This document shows positions 9,139-17,943 of a DNA stretch of 64,000 nucleotides, in pieces. Numbering within the stretch: position 1 is the stretch's first letter; the number at the start of each line of letters is the position of its first letter. The position numbers were made by a program, and so were the translations under genes. The DNA lies in NCBI RefSeq assembly GCF_000296215.2, contig NZ_CP013949.1, positions 6,069,501 to 6,133,500 on the forward strand, written 5' to 3'. Origin of the DNA: Bradyrhizobium sp. CCGE-LA001 (GTDB lineage: Bacteria; Pseudomonadota; Alphaproteobacteria; Rhizobiales; Xanthobacteraceae). The notes beneath the pieces were generated by a model that did no database searches, was not told where the DNA came from, and worked only from the letters and a program-made list of their open reading frames with translations.

Positions 9139-9311
9139 CGGGAGCAATCCGCCAACACCTTGCGACAGCTTGGTTTTTTCTCTGGTCGCCGGTTTGAACC
9201 GGTTGCTGCTAGAGTGGCACCAATCACTGAGTGATTCTGGTCACACTTATCCCGGGCAGCCCCTGCTAAGCATCGAACCGGGACCGGGCACCGGTAACAT
9301 CGTCGAATTGG

Positions 9312-9992
9312 ATGAGAACTCCCATGAGAAGCCTGATCGGCGCCTTTGTCGGCGCGTTCTGTCTTGCGGCCCCCGCTGTGGCGGAGACACCTGCCGCGAT
9401 CGTCGAGGACGTCCAAGGCAAGGTCGATGGCGTCGCGTTCATGGACTATGTGGCGCCGGGCAAGATCATCAAGCTCGGGCCCAAGGCCAGCATCACGCTC
9501 AGCTACCTCAAATCCTGCCAGCGCGAGACCATCAGCGAGGGCGTCGTCCTTGTCGGGGCCGAGCAGAGCACCGTGCAGCTGGGCGAGATCAAACGCGAAC
9601 AGGTGCCGTGCGATACCAATGCGGCAAGACTCCCGGAGCGCCAGGCGAACCAGAGCGCGGCGACGACCTTCCGCACCATGCGAGCTGATGCAAAGGGCGG
9701 TCCGGCCAAGCTGCCGACGCTCTACGGCGTCTCCCCGCTGGTGCAAGCCAAAGCCGGCAGCACGCTGGTGATCGAGCGCACCGACGGCAAGGAGCCCACG
9801 ATCAGCGTATCGCTCAAGGGCGAGAACATGGTCGGCAACAAGTTCTATGATTTTGCCAAGGCCGGAAAGTCACTGACCCCGGGCGGCAGCTATCTCGCCA
9901 TTGTCGGAGCCAAGCGCTACACCTTCCTGGTCGATGCCAGCGCCACCACCTCGCCGACCCCGATCATCGGCCGCCTGCTGCGTCTCGAATAG
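9312..9992 (+). CDS. Exported FecR-like protein paired with the CHASE2 cyclase (226 aa)
   Basis: A signal peptide is clear (MRSLIGAFVGAFCLAAPAVAE, cleavage after about residue 24). The mature part reads like a short FecR-type beta domain: VEDVQGKVDGVAF, then GKIIKLGPKASITLSYLKSCQRETISEG. The later half is Gln- and charge-rich and ends in a stretch of beta strands (YTFLVDASAT). Two cysteines (SCQ, PCD) could pair in the periplasm. The next gene starts 18 bases on, so the two are probably one operon. Exported FecR-domain proteins are often found beside CHASE2-domain enzymes; a role as periplasmic partner or signal for the cyclase is inferred. ATG 9324 is an alternative start. Confidence 0.75.
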   Translation: MRTPMRSLIGAFVGAFCLAAPAVAETPAAIVEDVQGKVDGVAFMDYVAPGKIIKLGPKASITLSYLKSCQRETISEGVVLVGAEQSTVQLGEIKREQVPCDTNAARLPERQANQSAATTFRTMRADAKGGPAKLPTLYGVSPLVQAKAGSTLVIERTDGKEPTISVSLKGENMVGNKFYDFAKAGKSLTPGGSYLAIVGAKRYTFLVDASATTSPTPIIGRLLRLE

Positions 9993-10010
9993 ACGGCCTG
10001 CAACGGCGCG

Positions 10011-12161
10011 ATGCGGCGGATCGGGGGACGGGACATCTTTGCAGCGATGCTGATTGCGCTCCTGGCGGGCGCGATCTTCACGTCCCCACCGCTCCAGACG
10101 CTGCAAGGCCTCTCGCTCGACATCCTCACGGCGCTGCGCGCCAAGCTGGTCGGCGAGCGCCGCGATCCCGCGACGTCGCCGGTGGTCGTGGTCGCCATCG
10201 ACGGCGAGACCTACGACACGCCGCCCTTCAAGGGATCGCCGACGCAGACCTGGACGCGCGAGATCGGACGGGTGCTCGGCAGCATCACCGAGGGCGGCGC
10301 CAAGGTCATCGGCTACGACGTCATCTTTCCGAGCTCGATAGAGCAATCCGAGATTCCCTTTGGCGAGGCGCCGCTCGGCGCGCGCATGAGGGGGTTCGAC
10401 CGGGACTATTTGATCGCGCTGCGACAGCTCTCCGACAGCGGCAAGCTGGTGCTCGGCGAGATCCTGAGCCACGACCATCCGGAGCGGCCCTACCGCGCGC
10501 AGCAATTGGCGGTGCGGACCAACATCCGCGCGCTCAACGTCCACACCGACGCGGACGATGTCATCCGCCGGATGCCGCTGAGTTTCTCCGTCGACGGCAA
10601 GCCGGTGCCCGCCATGGCCGTCGAGCTCGCCGCCCGCGCGCTCGGCGCAACGCCCGAGATCGCGGCGTCGGGTGCGACCGAACTGTCCGGCTATGCCATC
10701 CCGAGCGCGGTGCCGAACACGCTGACGCTCAACTTTCGTGGGCTGGGCCGTGACGTTCCGACCTTCTCCTTCGCCGACCTGCGCGCCTGCGTCGAGAAGG
10801 GCGACCGCGACTTCTTTCGCCGCGCCTTCGACGGCAAGGTCGTGCTGCTCGGCAGCGTCCTCAATTTCGACGACCGCAAGCTCACCTCGATGCGCCTGTC
10901 CGGCGGATATGACGGGACGCCGGGGGCGCGCTGCGCCCTGCCCGCGCCCGAGCGGGCCGCGCAACGCGCGCGCAGCGCCGTCGCGGGCGTCTTCGTGCAT
11001 GCCACCGTCGTGCGCAACCTGATCGAGCGCGATGCGGTGACGGAGCTTGGCTTTCCCGCGCGGAGCATTCTCACGGTCGCGTTCGCGCTCGTCATTGCGT
11101 GCGTGGCCTGCATGCTCGCGCCGGGCGGCGCGCTGATGGCCTGGCTCGGCCTCACCGCGGTTTACGCCGCTATCGCGGTTGGAGCGTTCGTTCATGCACT
11201 CGCGCTGCCGCTGACCGAGCCCGCGCTCGCGAGCCTCGCCGCGCTCGCGATGATGATCGGCTACCGCTTCGTGCTGGCCGATCGTGACGAGCGTTTCCTG
11301 CGCCAGAGCTTCGCCTTCTATCTCGCCCCCGAAGTGATCGACACCATGGTGGCCTCCGGCAAGATGCCGGCGCTTGGCGGCGAGATGCGCAACGTCACCA
11401 TGTTCTTCTCCGACCTCAGCGGTTTCTCCTCCATTGCAGAAACGATGACCCCGGGCGAGCTGGTGACGCTGATGAACGAATATCTGTCAGCTATGACCGA
11501 CATCATCGAAGCCCATGGCGGCTATGTCGACAAATATATCGGCGATTCCATCGTCGCCATGTTCGGCGCCCCGGCCGACGATCCCGCACATGCGCGCAAT
11601 GCAGTGCGTGCCGCACTGAAATGTCACCAGAAGCTCGCAGAGCTCAATGCCAGCCATCCCGCTTTCGCCGGCCACGGTCTGTCGCATCGCATCGGCCTCA
11701 ACAGCGGCGAAGCCGTGGTCGGCAATATCGGCTCGCGCCGCCGCTTCAACTACACCGTCATGAGCGACACCGTGAACGTGGCCTCGCGGCTCGAAGGCGC
11801 CAACAAATATTACGCCACCGCGATCATGGCATCGGAAACCACGATGGCGCAGACCGGCGACACGTTCGCCTGGCGCGAGCTCGATGCGATCAGGGTGCAG
11901 GGACGCGGCGAGGCAATCAGGGTGTTCGAGCCGATGGCGGAGCAAGGCGCCGAGAGCGACTTGCAGGCGAAGGTGGCCGCAGCCTATGCCGAAGGGCTGG
12001 CCTGCTGGCGGACAAGGAATTTCGCCACCGCGGCGGAAGCGTTCGAGAAAGTGGCAAGCATCGATCCTGTCTCGTCCATGTTCGCGAAGCGCGCGCGGGC
12101 GTTCGCCACAAACCCGCCCCCGCCCGAATGGACGCCGGTCAATACGCTGGAAGGTAAGTAG
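10011..12161 (+). CDS. CHASE2-domain adenylate/guanylate cyclase (716 aa)
   Basis: Membrane class III nucleotide cyclase. Seen: an N-terminal membrane anchor (DIFAAMLIALLAGAIFTSPPL), a long periplasmic CHASE2 sensor at about 35-330 (VVVVAIDGETYDTPPF..., VIGYDVIFPSS), three closely spaced membrane helices at about 345-425, and a C-terminal cyclase domain at about 455-640. The cyclase keeps the metal-binding aspartates in FFSDLSGFSSIAE and KYIGDSIVAMFGAP, and the dimer motif NSGEAVVGNIGSRRRFNYTVMSD. Whether it makes cAMP or cGMP cannot be settled by eye. A TPR-like helical tail follows. The upstream exported FecR-like protein is its likely partner. Confidence 0.93.
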   Translation: MRRIGGRDIFAAMLIALLAGAIFTSPPLQTLQGLSLDILTALRAKLVGERRDPATSPVVVVAIDGETYDTPPFKGSPTQTWTREIGRVLGSITEGGAKVIGYDVIFPSSIEQSEIPFGEAPLGARMRGFDRDYLIALRQLSDSGKLVLGEILSHDHPERPYRAQQLAVRTNIRALNVHTDADDVIRRMPLSFSVDGKPVPAMAVELAARALGATPEIAASGATELSGYAIPSAVPNTLTLNFRGLGRDVPTFSFADLRACVEKGDRDFFRRAFDGKVVLLGSVLNFDDRKLTSMRLSGGYDGTPGARCALPAPERAAQRARSAVAGVFVHATVVRNLIERDAVTELGFPARSILTVAFALVIACVACMLAPGGALMAWLGLTAVYAAIAVGAFVHALALPLTEPALASLAALAMMIGYRFVLADRDERFLRQSFAFYLAPEVIDTMVASGKMPALGGEMRNVTMFFSDLSGFSSIAETMTPGELVTLMNEYLSAMTDIIEAHGGYVDKYIGDSIVAMFGAPADDPAHARNAVRAALKCHQKLAELNASHPAFAGHGLSHRIGLNSGEAVVGNIGSRRRFNYTVMSDTVNVASRLEGANKYYATAIMASETTMAQTGDTFAWRELDAIRVQGRGEAIRVFEPMAEQGAESDLQAKVAAAYAEGLACWRTRNFATAAEAFEKVASIDPVSSMFAKRARAFATNPPPPEWTPVNTLEGK

Positions 12162-12182
12162 CGACGACGGCCAAGCGCGCTG

Positions 12183-12339
12183 CCTTCCCCTCTCCCCTTA
12201 TGGGAGAGGGTGGCTCGCCGCGCAGCGGCGAGACGGGTGGGGGGTACCTTTCCGCGCGTGAACCGCTCGCAGTGGAGTTCGCTGAAGCAACCCCTCATCT
12301 GGCGCTTCGCGCCACCTTCTCCCACAAGGGGAGAAGGAA
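12183..12339. repeat. Dispersed-type intergenic palindromic repeat
   Basis: Two hairpin-forming ends face each other: CTCTCCCCTTATGGGAGAG near 12190-12210 followed by CTCGCCGCGCAGCGGCGAG, and at the other end TGGCGCTTCGCGCCA followed by CTTCTCCCACAAGGGGAGAAG up to about 12339. The arms are near reverse complements of each other, as in REPIN/BIME-like elements. It lies between the convergent cyclase and pobA genes and may also end transcription from both sides. Confidence 0.75.
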
Positions 12340-12370
12340 AGGCACCATCGCGCGCTGCGAGATCATCCCG

Positions 12371-13543
12371 TTAAAACGGCAGTCCCACATAATTCTCCGC
12401 GAGCAGGCGCTGCGCCGTCTCGGACGACAGCAGATAGTCCAGCTCCGTCTGCTGCAGCCGATCCTCATAGTCGAGCCGGTCCGGGAAGCGGTGCAGCAGC
12501 ATCGTCATCCACCAGGAGAAGCGCTGCGCCTTCCAGATCCGCGCGAGCGCCTTGGCGGAATAGCCGGCAAGGCCGGAATCGTCGCCGTTCTGGTAGTGCG
12601 CGAGCAGAGCGTGATAGAGATAATAGATGTCGGAGCCCGCGCTGTTGAGCCCGCGCGCGCCGGTCGGCGGCACGATATGCGCGGCATCGCCGGCGAGGAA
12701 CAGGCGGCCATAGCTCATCGGTTCGGCGACGAAGCTGCGCAAGGGCGCGATGCTCTTCTCGATCGACGGACCCGTGGTCAGGCGATCGGCGACCTCCACC
12801 GGCAGGCGGCGCTTCAGCTCGGCCCAGAACGCGTCATCGCTCCAGTCCTCGACCTTGTCCGTCAGCGGCACCTCGACGTAATAGCGGCTCAGCACTTGGG
12901 AGCGCAGGGAGCAGAGCGCAAAGCCGCGCTCGTGCTTGACGTAGATCAGTTCGGGCGACACCGGCTTGGTGCGCGACAGCACCCCTAACCAACCGAACGG
13001 ATAGACCTTCTCATATTCACGCAGCACGTCCTTCGGGATCGACCTGCGACTGACACCGTGAAAGCCGTCGGCGCCGACGATATAGTCGCAATCGACGCGG
13101 ATCGTCTCACCGTTCGAGCGATAGGTGACATAGGGACGGTCCGACGTCAGATCGTGCGGCCTCACGTCTTCGGCATTGTGCACGACCTTGCCGCCCAGGC
13201 GGTCGCGCGCCTCGTAGAGGTCGCGCGTCAGCTCGGTCTGGCCGTAGACCAGCACCGAGTTGCCGCCGGAATGCTTGTGCAGATCGATCTTGGAGAGCAC
13301 GCCGGCATGGGCGATTTCGAACCCGTGGTGGATTTCGCCCTCGCGGTCCATCCGCTCGCCGCACTGCGCCTCGCGCATCAGCTTGGCGAAGCCGTGTTCC
13401 AGCACGCCGGCGCGGATGCGGGCGAGCACATGCTCGCGGCTGTATTTCTCCAGCACGACCGTATCGATGCCCTGCAGATGCAGGAGTTGGGACAACAGCA
13501 GCCCTGACGGTCCGCCGCCGATGATACAGACCTGAACTTTCAT
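12371..13543 (-). CDS. pobA: 4-hydroxybenzoate 3-monooxygenase (390 aa)
   Basis: Flavoprotein that hydroxylates 4-hydroxybenzoate to protocatechuate using NAD(P)H and O2. Seen: the FAD fingerprint VCIIGGGPSGLLLSQLLHLQGID at the N-terminus, the DG motif CDYIVGADGFHGVSRRSIP, and the second FAD motif RLFLAGDAAHIVPPTGARGLN. The length of 390 residues matches the family (about 390-394). The AraC regulator gene starts 86 bases away on the other strand, the usual pobA/pobR arrangement. Its product feeds the pcaHG dioxygenase encoded 2 kb away. Confidence 0.97.
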   Translation of the reverse strand: MKVQVCIIGGGPSGLLLSQLLHLQGIDTVVLEKYSREHVLARIRAGVLEHGFAKLMREAQCGERMDREGEIHHGFEIAHAGVLSKIDLHKHSGGNSVLVYGQTELTRDLYEARDRLGGKVVHNAEDVRPHDLTSDRPYVTYRSNGETIRVDCDYIVGADGFHGVSRRSIPKDVLREYEKVYPFGWLGVLSRTKPVSPELIYVKHERGFALCSLRSQVLSRYYVEVPLTDKVEDWSDDAFWAELKRRLPVEVADRLTTGPSIEKSIAPLRSFVAEPMSYGRLFLAGDAAHIVPPTGARGLNSAGSDIYYLYHALLAHYQNGDDSGLAGYSAKALARIWKAQRFSWWMTMLLHRFPDRLDYEDRLQQTELDYLLSSETAQRLLAENYVGLPF

Positions 13544-13629
13544 TTTTGCGTCCTCCCGTCGGCACTTTTTTGCAGATCCAGCGCCGCGGACCGATGGAGG
13601 GTTTCGCCTTTGTCTTGTACTATTCGAAC

Positions 13630-14508
13630 ATGAGGAGCGCAGCCCCTGCCCCGGCGATCCGGGTCTACAATCTTTTCGGCGAGTCCGGCGATCTGCCCGA
13701 TGTCGTGCATTGCGAGACCATCGCGTCGCGCTCGGTGCTGCACGACTGGACGCTGGCCGTGCACCGCCATGCCCGGCTGCATCAGGTGCTGCTGATCGAG
13801 CGCGGCGGGGGCGAGGCGACGCTCGACGGCCGCGTGGTGCCGCTCAAGCCGATGCAGATCGTCAACGTGCCGGTCGGCCATGTCCATGGCTTCCGCTTCG
13901 TGCCTGACACTCAAGGCTGGGTGCTGACCATCGCCGCGGAAATTCTCGACGAGACGCTGCTCGCCGCGGAAGGCTTGCGGGCTGCGTTGTCGCGATCGGC
14001 CGTTGTGCGCGGCACGCCGCAGATCCGCACCACCATGAAGCAGATCTTTGCCGAGCACGCCGCGCGCGATTTCGGCCGCGCGCATGTGCTGCGCGCCTTG
14101 TCCTCGGCCATGATCGGGCTGGTGGCGCGCGCCCTCACGAGCGAAAGCGGCGGCAACGGTTCGTCAGAAACCGGATTGTTCCGCCGCTTCGAAGCGCTGC
14201 TGGAGCAGCACCATCTGGAGCGCTGGAGCGTCGCCGACTATGCCGGGGAACTGTCGGTCACCCCGACGCATCTGAACCGGATCACGCGGGCGGCGACCGG
14301 CGACACCGCCTCGCACCTGATCCTCAACCGGCTGATCCGCGAGGCGCGGCGCAACCTCGTCTACACCAACCTGCCGGTCTCGACGATCGCCTATACGCTC
14401 GGCTTCGAGGACCCCGCCTATTTCAGCCGCGTCTATGCCGCGGCCACGGGCCTATCGCCGCGCGCTTTTCGGGCGCAGCTCCATGGCGAGGCGGCGAAAT
14501 CGCGATAG
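13630..14508 (+). CDS. pobR: AraC-family regulator of pobA (292 aa)
   Basis: Predicted activator of pobA that responds to 4-hydroxybenzoate. Seen: an N-terminal cupin-like sensor (LAVHRHARLHQVLLIERGGGEATLDGR..., VNVPVGHVHGFRF) and a C-terminal pair of helix-turn-helix motifs (WSVADYAGELSVTPTHLNRITRAATG, then VSTIAYTLGFEDPAYFSRVYAAATGLSPRAFR). ATG 13630 (MRSAAPAPAIRVYNLFG) is chosen because AraC-type PobR proteins start close to the cupin; the open frame runs 84 bases further up into the promoter. Divergent from pobA. The specific name rests on this position and family. Confidence 0.88.
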   Translation: MRSAAPAPAIRVYNLFGESGDLPDVVHCETIASRSVLHDWTLAVHRHARLHQVLLIERGGGEATLDGRVVPLKPMQIVNVPVGHVHGFRFVPDTQGWVLTIAAEILDETLLAAEGLRAALSRSAVVRGTPQIRTTMKQIFAEHAARDFGRAHVLRALSSAMIGLVARALTSESGGNGSSETGLFRRFEALLEQHHLERWSVADYAGELSVTPTHLNRITRAATGDTASHLILNRLIREARRNLVYTNLPVSTIAYTLGFEDPAYFSRVYAAATGLSPRAFRAQLHGEAAKSR

Positions 14509-14796
14509 ACCTCGCTGCCACTTACCTTCGTATATAGGGTCCCATCCTTTGGATAGCGCCCGTTTACCTCCGTACAATTGAGCGGGGAGCGCGGCCGCCT
14601 TAGCGTGGCGGCATTCGGCGCCCTGGCGCTGGTGGCATGGGACCTCCCTAACCTTGGCGCAAGGCGGCCATACCTGTCCGGTCGTCTGCGCCGCTTTTTT
14701 CAGCAAGCCATCGGCGGCTTGAGTGTTGTGCCGTCGACATACCGCGCCCCGGCGACTGACCGGCGGCTTTCGTGCGGAACTGGGGATTTGAGCAGA

Positions 14797-15408
14797 ATGC
14801 CTTCGATTGGGAAGATCGCACTCTTTATCGACGGCTCCAATCTCCATGCCACCGCCAAAGCGCTCGGCTTCGACATCGATTACAGGCGTCTGCTTGGTGA
14901 ATTCCAAAGCCGAGGCACGTTGTTGCGGGCCTTCTACTACACGACCGTCGTCGAGGATCAGGAGTATTCGTCGATCCGCCCCTTGGTCGACTGGCTCGAC
15001 TACAATGGATACACGGTCGTCACCAAGCTCACCAAGGAGTTCCTCGACGGCACGACCGGCCGCCGCAAATTGCGGGGCAGCATAAACGTCGAGCTTGCCG
15101 TAACCGCAATGGAGCTCGCCAGGCATGTCGATCAGATCGTGTTGTTCTCAGGGGACGGAGATTTCCGTTCGATGGTGGAAGCGTTGCAGCGCCGCGGTGT
15201 CCGCGTGACGGTCGTCTCCACGCTTTCCACTCAGCCCCCCATGATCGCTGACGACCTGCGCCGACAGGCTGACGTCTTCATCGATCTGGCAGAACTGAAG
15301 CCGCAAGTGGGCCGCGATCCGGCCGAGCGGCCAGTAGCGCGCGAGATGCGCAAGTTACCGCAATTCCTCCAGCGCGGAGCGATCAATCGCGACGACCGGG
15401 TGGAATGA
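14797..15408 (+). CDS. NYN-domain (LabA-like, DUF88) putative ribonuclease (203 aa)
   Basis: Predicted PIN-like metal-dependent RNase fold. Seen: KIALFIDGSNLHATAKALGFDIDYRRLL with the first catalytic Asp and the Asn, then the central GSINVELAVTAMELARHVDQIVLFSGDGDFRSMVEAL with the Asp-rich SGDGDF motif, and VTVVSTLS. This matches LabA/NYN proteins of about 180-250 residues. ATG 14797 starts right before the fold; the frame is open upstream but that part has no conserved look. The 288 bases between the pobR gene and this start show no other gene. It stands alone among aromatic catabolism genes and its target is unknown. Confidence 0.88.
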   Translation: MPSIGKIALFIDGSNLHATAKALGFDIDYRRLLGEFQSRGTLLRAFYYTTVVEDQEYSSIRPLVDWLDYNGYTVVTKLTKEFLDGTTGRRKLRGSINVELAVTAMELARHVDQIVLFSGDGDFRSMVEALQRRGVRVTVVSTLSTQPPMIADDLRRQADVFIDLAELKPQVGRDPAERPVAREMRKLPQFLQRGAINRDDRVE

Positions 15409-15428
15409 TCCCGGGACGGCAGCCGCGC

Positions 15429-16055
15429 TCACACGTCGAAGAACACCGTCTCGTCCGGCCCCTGCAAATTGATCGTGAAGGAATACACGATCTTGCCGGC
15501 GCGCTCGCTGCGCGCAGCCACCAGCGTCTTGCGGCGCACTGGCGGCTCGATCAGGTTGAGCACGGGGTCGGCGGCATTGGCGGCCTCCTCGTCCGAGAAA
15601 TAGAGCCGCGTGTTCAGCCCGATATTGATGCCGCGCGCGACGATCCAGACATTGACGTGCGGCGCGCATTTGCGGCCGGCCCTGTCGGTGATCGCGCCGG
15701 GCTTGACGGTCTCGAAGGTCACGAGGCCGCTCTCGAAATCGGAGCCGGCGCGGCCCCAGCCGCGAAACCCTTGCTCCAGCGCACCCGCGGAGCGGTCGGC
15801 CGGATGGTTGTAGCGGCCGACCGCATTGGCCTGCCAGATCTCAAGCAGCACGTCGCGGAGCGGCGTGCCGGTGCCGTCGAGCACCTTGCCTTCCAGCGTG
15901 ATGTGCTCGCCCTTGGTGCCCGGCGTCACCAGGACATTCGAGAAGTTCTTCTCGAAGATGTCGAAGCCGGCCATCGCCGGGATCAGGCCGATATGGACGT
16001 AGGGACCGGCGGTTTGCGAGGCGGTTTCCTTGAGGTAGTTGAGCGGCTGTGGCAT
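15429..16055 (-). CDS. pcaG: Protocatechuate 3,4-dioxygenase alpha subunit (208 aa)
   Basis: Partner of PcaH in the ring-cleaving iron enzyme that converts protocatechuate to 3-carboxymuconate. Seen: QTAGPYVHIGLIP near the N-terminus, the intradiol dioxygenase core ITLEGKVLDGTGTPLRDVLLEIWQANA and AGRKCAPHVNVWIVARGINIGLNTRLYF, and the C-terminal QGPDETVFFDV. The alpha subunit lacks the complete set of iron ligands, as expected. The start is three bases after the pcaH stop, so the pair is one transcript. Confidence 0.97.
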   Translation of the reverse strand: MPQPLNYLKETASQTAGPYVHIGLIPAMAGFDIFEKNFSNVLVTPGTKGEHITLEGKVLDGTGTPLRDVLLEIWQANAVGRYNHPADRSAGALEQGFRGWGRAGSDFESGLVTFETVKPGAITDRAGRKCAPHVNVWIVARGINIGLNTRLYFSDEEAANAADPVLNLIEPPVRRKTLVAARSERAGKIVYSFTINLQGPDETVFFDV

Positions 16056-16058
16056 TGC

Positions 16059-16841
16059 TCAGTTTCCTTCGGAGCGATTTTCGAAATAAGTGGAGCGCTG
16101 GCCGCGTAGCACGATGTCGAAGCGGTAGGCGAGCGAGTCGAACGGCGTCGAGGCGTTGAGATCGAGCGGCGCCACGAGACGGTCGAGCGCGTCCTTGTCC
16201 GGGATCGTGGTCAGGATCGGGCAGACCGGGATCAGGGGATCGCCCTCGAAATACATCTGCGTGATCAGCCGCTGCGCGAAGCCCGAGCCGAACACGGAGA
16301 AATGGATGTGGGCGGGGCGCCAGCTGTTGACGAAGTTGCGCCAGGGATAGGGGCCCGGCTTCACCGTACGGAAATAGTAGTAGCCGGTGTCGTCGGTGAG
16401 CGCGCGGCCGCAGCCGCCGAAATTCGGATCAACCGGCGCCAGATAGGTGTCCTTCTTGTGCCGGTAACGGCCGCCGGCATTGGCCTGCCAGAACTCGACC
16501 AGCGTGTTCGGCACGCCGCGGCCGGTCTCGTCCAGCACGCGGCCGTGGACGATGATGCGCTCGCCGACGGGGTCGCCGTCCTTGGCGTAGTTGCGGATCA
16601 GATCGTTGTCGAGCGGGCCGAGATCGTTGTGGCCGAACACTGGGCCCGTGATCTCCGAGACTGAATTCTCCAGCGACAACAACGCCTGACGCGGCGAGCG
16701 AAGCACCGAGGATTTGTAGCCGGGCGCATGCGCCGGCGGATGGATGGAACGATCGCGCTGGAAGAAGCCGCCGTCCCGCGGCGTGAACGGCTCGGGGCGG
16801 TTGAGGCGGGGATCCTGCAGGGCTGGCGCCTGGGCGTTCAT
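16059..16841 (-). CDS. pcaH: Protocatechuate 3,4-dioxygenase beta subunit (260 aa)
   Basis: Iron-binding catalytic subunit. Seen: GRVLDETGRGVPNTLVEFWQANAGGRYRHKKD with the first ligand Tyr region, VKPGPYPW with the second Tyr, and SWRPAHIHFSVFG with the two His ligands, then LITQMYFEGDPLIP. ATG 16841 (MNAQAPALQDPRLNRPE) gives the normal beta-subunit length; a longer frame upstream runs through the regulator's promoter and is not needed. The divergent LysR gene and the inverted repeat at 16902-16928 suggest protocatechuate-pathway induction. Confidence 0.97.
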   Translation of the reverse strand: MNAQAPALQDPRLNRPEPFTPRDGGFFQRDRSIHPPAHAPGYKSSVLRSPRQALLSLENSVSEITGPVFGHNDLGPLDNDLIRNYAKDGDPVGERIIVHGRVLDETGRGVPNTLVEFWQANAGGRYRHKKDTYLAPVDPNFGGCGRALTDDTGYYYFRTVKPGPYPWRNFVNSWRPAHIHFSVFGSGFAQRLITQMYFEGDPLIPVCPILTTIPDKDALDRLVAPLDLNASTPFDSLAYRFDIVLRGQRSTYFENRSEGN

Positions 16842-16901
16842 CGGCGTTGTCTCTCCCTCTGGCGCCCATCCGGGCGCTCGGCTTGTCGAGAGATCATGGG
16901 A

Positions 16902-16928
16902 CGATCTATTCTCAAGATAAATAGATCG
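16902..16928. promoter_or_regulatory. LysR-type operator between pcaH and its regulator
   Basis: CGATCTATT (16902-16910) and AATAGATCG (16920-16928) are perfect 9-bp inverted repeats with a 9-base spacer. It lies in the 93-base divergent region, ending 7 bases before the regulator start at 16935 and about 60 bases before pcaH. The size and position suit a LysR recognition site that both represses its own gene and activates pcaHG. Confidence 0.75.
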
Positions 16929-16934
16929 ATTATA

Positions 16935-17861
16935 ATGAATTACATGAAGGAAATCGATCATTTGGCTCTCGATGGCCACGCCTTGGAGCTGTTCCTCGCC
17001 GTGCTGGAAGAAGGCTCGGTAACCGCGGCGGCCACGCGGCTCGGCCTGACGCAATCGGCCGTCAGTCACGCCCTAAACAAGCTGCGGCGGATCGCAGGCG
17101 ATCCGCTGTTCGCCAAGTCCGGCCGCGGCATCGTCGCAACCGCCCATGCCCAGGCGCTGGCCGGCAAGGCTCGCGCCCTGATCGACGAGATGCGCAGCTT
17201 TGCCGGTGGCACTGCGTTCGAGCCGCCGCGCGCGCAGCTCTCGCTGACGGTCGCCGCGAACGACTTCCAGCGCGACCTGCTGCTGCCGCGGTTCTTCGAT
17301 CATGTCGCCGCGCAAGTGAAGAGCCTGAATTTGCGCGTGATCCCCTCGCAATCGCCCTCGCCCGCGATGCTGCGTGAAAACCGCTGCGATCTGCTAATCA
17401 CGCCACTGCCGCCGTCCGGTGTCGACATCGTGCAGAAGCGACTCCTGAGCGATCACTACGTCTGCTACTACGACGCCAAGGCGCGCAACGCGCCGGCCGG
17501 CCGCGGCGCGTATCTCGCGGCGCGCCACATCACCGTGGTCTATACCGACAACGAGCGGCTCGACTTCGATCGCCGGCTCGCCGCCAACGGATTCCACCGC
17601 GACATCGCGATCTCGGTGCCGAGCTTTTCCGGCGTGCCGTCGTTTCTGCGCGGCTCGCAAATGCTCGCGAGCATGCCGAGCCTGCTCGCCTCCGGCGTGA
17701 TGCGCGGCTTCGCGCAAGCGCGGATTCCGCTGGCGTCCCGCACGCGAACGCTGGCCGAGCTGCCGATGTTCATGGTCTGGCACCAGCGCTATCAGAAGGA
17801 CCCGGCTCATCGCTGGATCAGGAGCCAGCTCGAGACCGTCGCCGCGACGGCGGCCGCCTGA
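16935..17861 (+). CDS. LysR-family regulator divergent from pcaHG (308 aa)
   Basis: Probable regulator of pcaHG. Seen: an N-terminal winged helix (HALELFLAVLEEGSVTAAATRLGLTQSAVSHALNKLRRIAGDPLF) and a two-lobe effector domain from LSLTVAANDFQRDLLLPRF. ATG 16935 puts the helix-turn-helix about 20 residues in, the family norm; a second in-frame ATG lies three codons later. The C-terminal half resembles NodD/NahR-like aromatic-responsive members more than the classical PcaQ, so the name PcaQ is withheld. The inverted repeat just upstream is its likely site. Confidence 0.88.
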   Translation: MNYMKEIDHLALDGHALELFLAVLEEGSVTAAATRLGLTQSAVSHALNKLRRIAGDPLFAKSGRGIVATAHAQALAGKARALIDEMRSFAGGTAFEPPRAQLSLTVAANDFQRDLLLPRFFDHVAAQVKSLNLRVIPSQSPSPAMLRENRCDLLITPLPPSGVDIVQKRLLSDHYVCYYDAKARNAPAGRGAYLAARHITVVYTDNERLDFDRRLAANGFHRDIAISVPSFSGVPSFLRGSQMLASMPSLLASGVMRGFAQARIPLASRTRTLAELPMFMVWHQRYQKDPAHRWIRSQLETVAATAAA

Positions 17862-17943
17862 GCGACGGAGCCCGCGCCTGCGGAAAACCTAAATCCCGCC
17901 AAACCCACTGGTTGCGCAGGGGCGGCCACGCTAAAATCGCCCC

